This document shows, piece after piece, positions 35,156 through 35,340 of a stretch of DNA of 35,340 bases. Source of the stretch: Gammaproteobacteria bacterium (GTDB lineage: Bacteria; Pseudomonadota; Gammaproteobacteria; GCA-001735895); the NCBI GenBank assembly GCA_030595795.1, contig JAUVCH010000037.1:1-35340 (forward strand), in the 5' to 3' direction. Each line of letters begins with the position of its first letter. Position 1 is the first letter of the stretch. Under the pieces are notes generated by a model that searched no databases, was not told the DNA's origin, and saw nothing but the letters and a program-made list of their open reading frames with translations. The translations under genes were made by a program, and so were the position numbers.

Positions 35156-35340
35156 CTAGCCAAATCTCTCATTGAGGAAAAAATTGATATTATCAGATTC
35201 ATACATCCATTTCACCGAACCGTCATCCTGCACTATTCGTAAACAGGGCACCTGATATTTACCGCCTTCGTTTATCAGTTCCTGTCCCCACTGCGGGTCG
35301 TTGCGCGCGTCGCGCGTCTCAATATTCAGTCCGAGTTGGC
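35156..35340 (-). CDS. glutaredoxin/GST-N-like domain protein, C-terminal part only
   Basis: The last 60 codons of a minus-strand gene that runs off the window; the first two bases at the edge belong to a split codon. Visible residues include LNIETRDARNDPQWGQEL, INEGGKYQVPCLRI with the cis-Pro of the thioredoxin fold, and DGSVKWMYESDNINFFL with the glutathione-binding Glu-Ser. The catalytic CxxC part lies outside. It is likely a small glutaredoxin-like protein, co-transcribed with the downstream oxygenase 12 bp away. Confidence 0.8.
   Translation of the reverse strand, partial: QLGLNIETRDARNDPQWGQELINEGGKYQVPCLRIVQDDGSVKWMYESDNINFFLNERFG

Overview
The window looks like chromosomal DNA of a free-living gammaproteobacterium, probably marine; this is an inference from gene content, and I would not name a genus. 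Supporting signs are a birA–coaX–SPOR block next to a tRNA-Thr, a glnS-encoded glutaminyl-tRNA synthetase, HspQ, GreB, an LpxL/HtrB-type acyltransferase and a complete heterotetrameric sarcosine oxidase operon. Most of it is intact, dense, ordinary chromosome. I see no prophage, insertion sequence, CRISPR array or rRNA.

Left part (1–9.5 kb). A minus-strand tRNA-Thr(UGU) is followed by a tightly packed minus-strand block. In transcription order this is a secreted thioredoxin-fold DUF255/YyaL-type protein, an M61 peptidase with a PDZ domain, birA without a DNA-binding domain, coaX, and a membrane-anchored SPOR protein. On the plus strand follow a YdjA-type nitroreductase, glnS, and an LPLAT acyltransferase with a TTG start, placed just before a 12-TM MMPL/RND exporter.

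Middle (12–18.4 kb). Two small orphan genes converge on a perfect 14-bp hairpin. After a 400-bp AT-rich gap comes a 1230-aa membrane-anchored protein with a TolB-N-like segment and a long helical-repeat body. It is almost directly joined to a DyP-type peroxidase gene. This is the least explained part of the window.

Metabolic block (17.8–25.3 kb, minus strand). mtnA, a class II aldolase, soxB, soxD, soxA, soxG and a small anchored beta-sandwich protein all run in the same direction. The mtnA–aldolase pair fits salvage of methylthioribose-1-phosphate or deoxyribose-1-phosphate by the aldolase-type shunt. SoxBDAG oxidises sarcosine to glycine, passing the methyl carbon to tetrahydrofolate and making H2O2.

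Right part (25.4–35.3 kb). This holds an anchored GOLD-like/beta-propeller protein, panE, a YchJ-like SEC-C protein, a class I/II aminotransferase, greB, a histidine phosphatase, a cytoplasmic gamma-glutamyltransferase homologue, a higBA toxin–antitoxin pair, a Rieske oxygenase remnant cut off before its Rieske motif, an anchored Cys-rich protein, hspQ, an isopenicillin-N-synthase-like Fe(II)/2OG oxygenase, and the end of a glutaredoxin-like gene that runs off the window. The higBA/truncated oxygenase junction is the only clear accessory scar.
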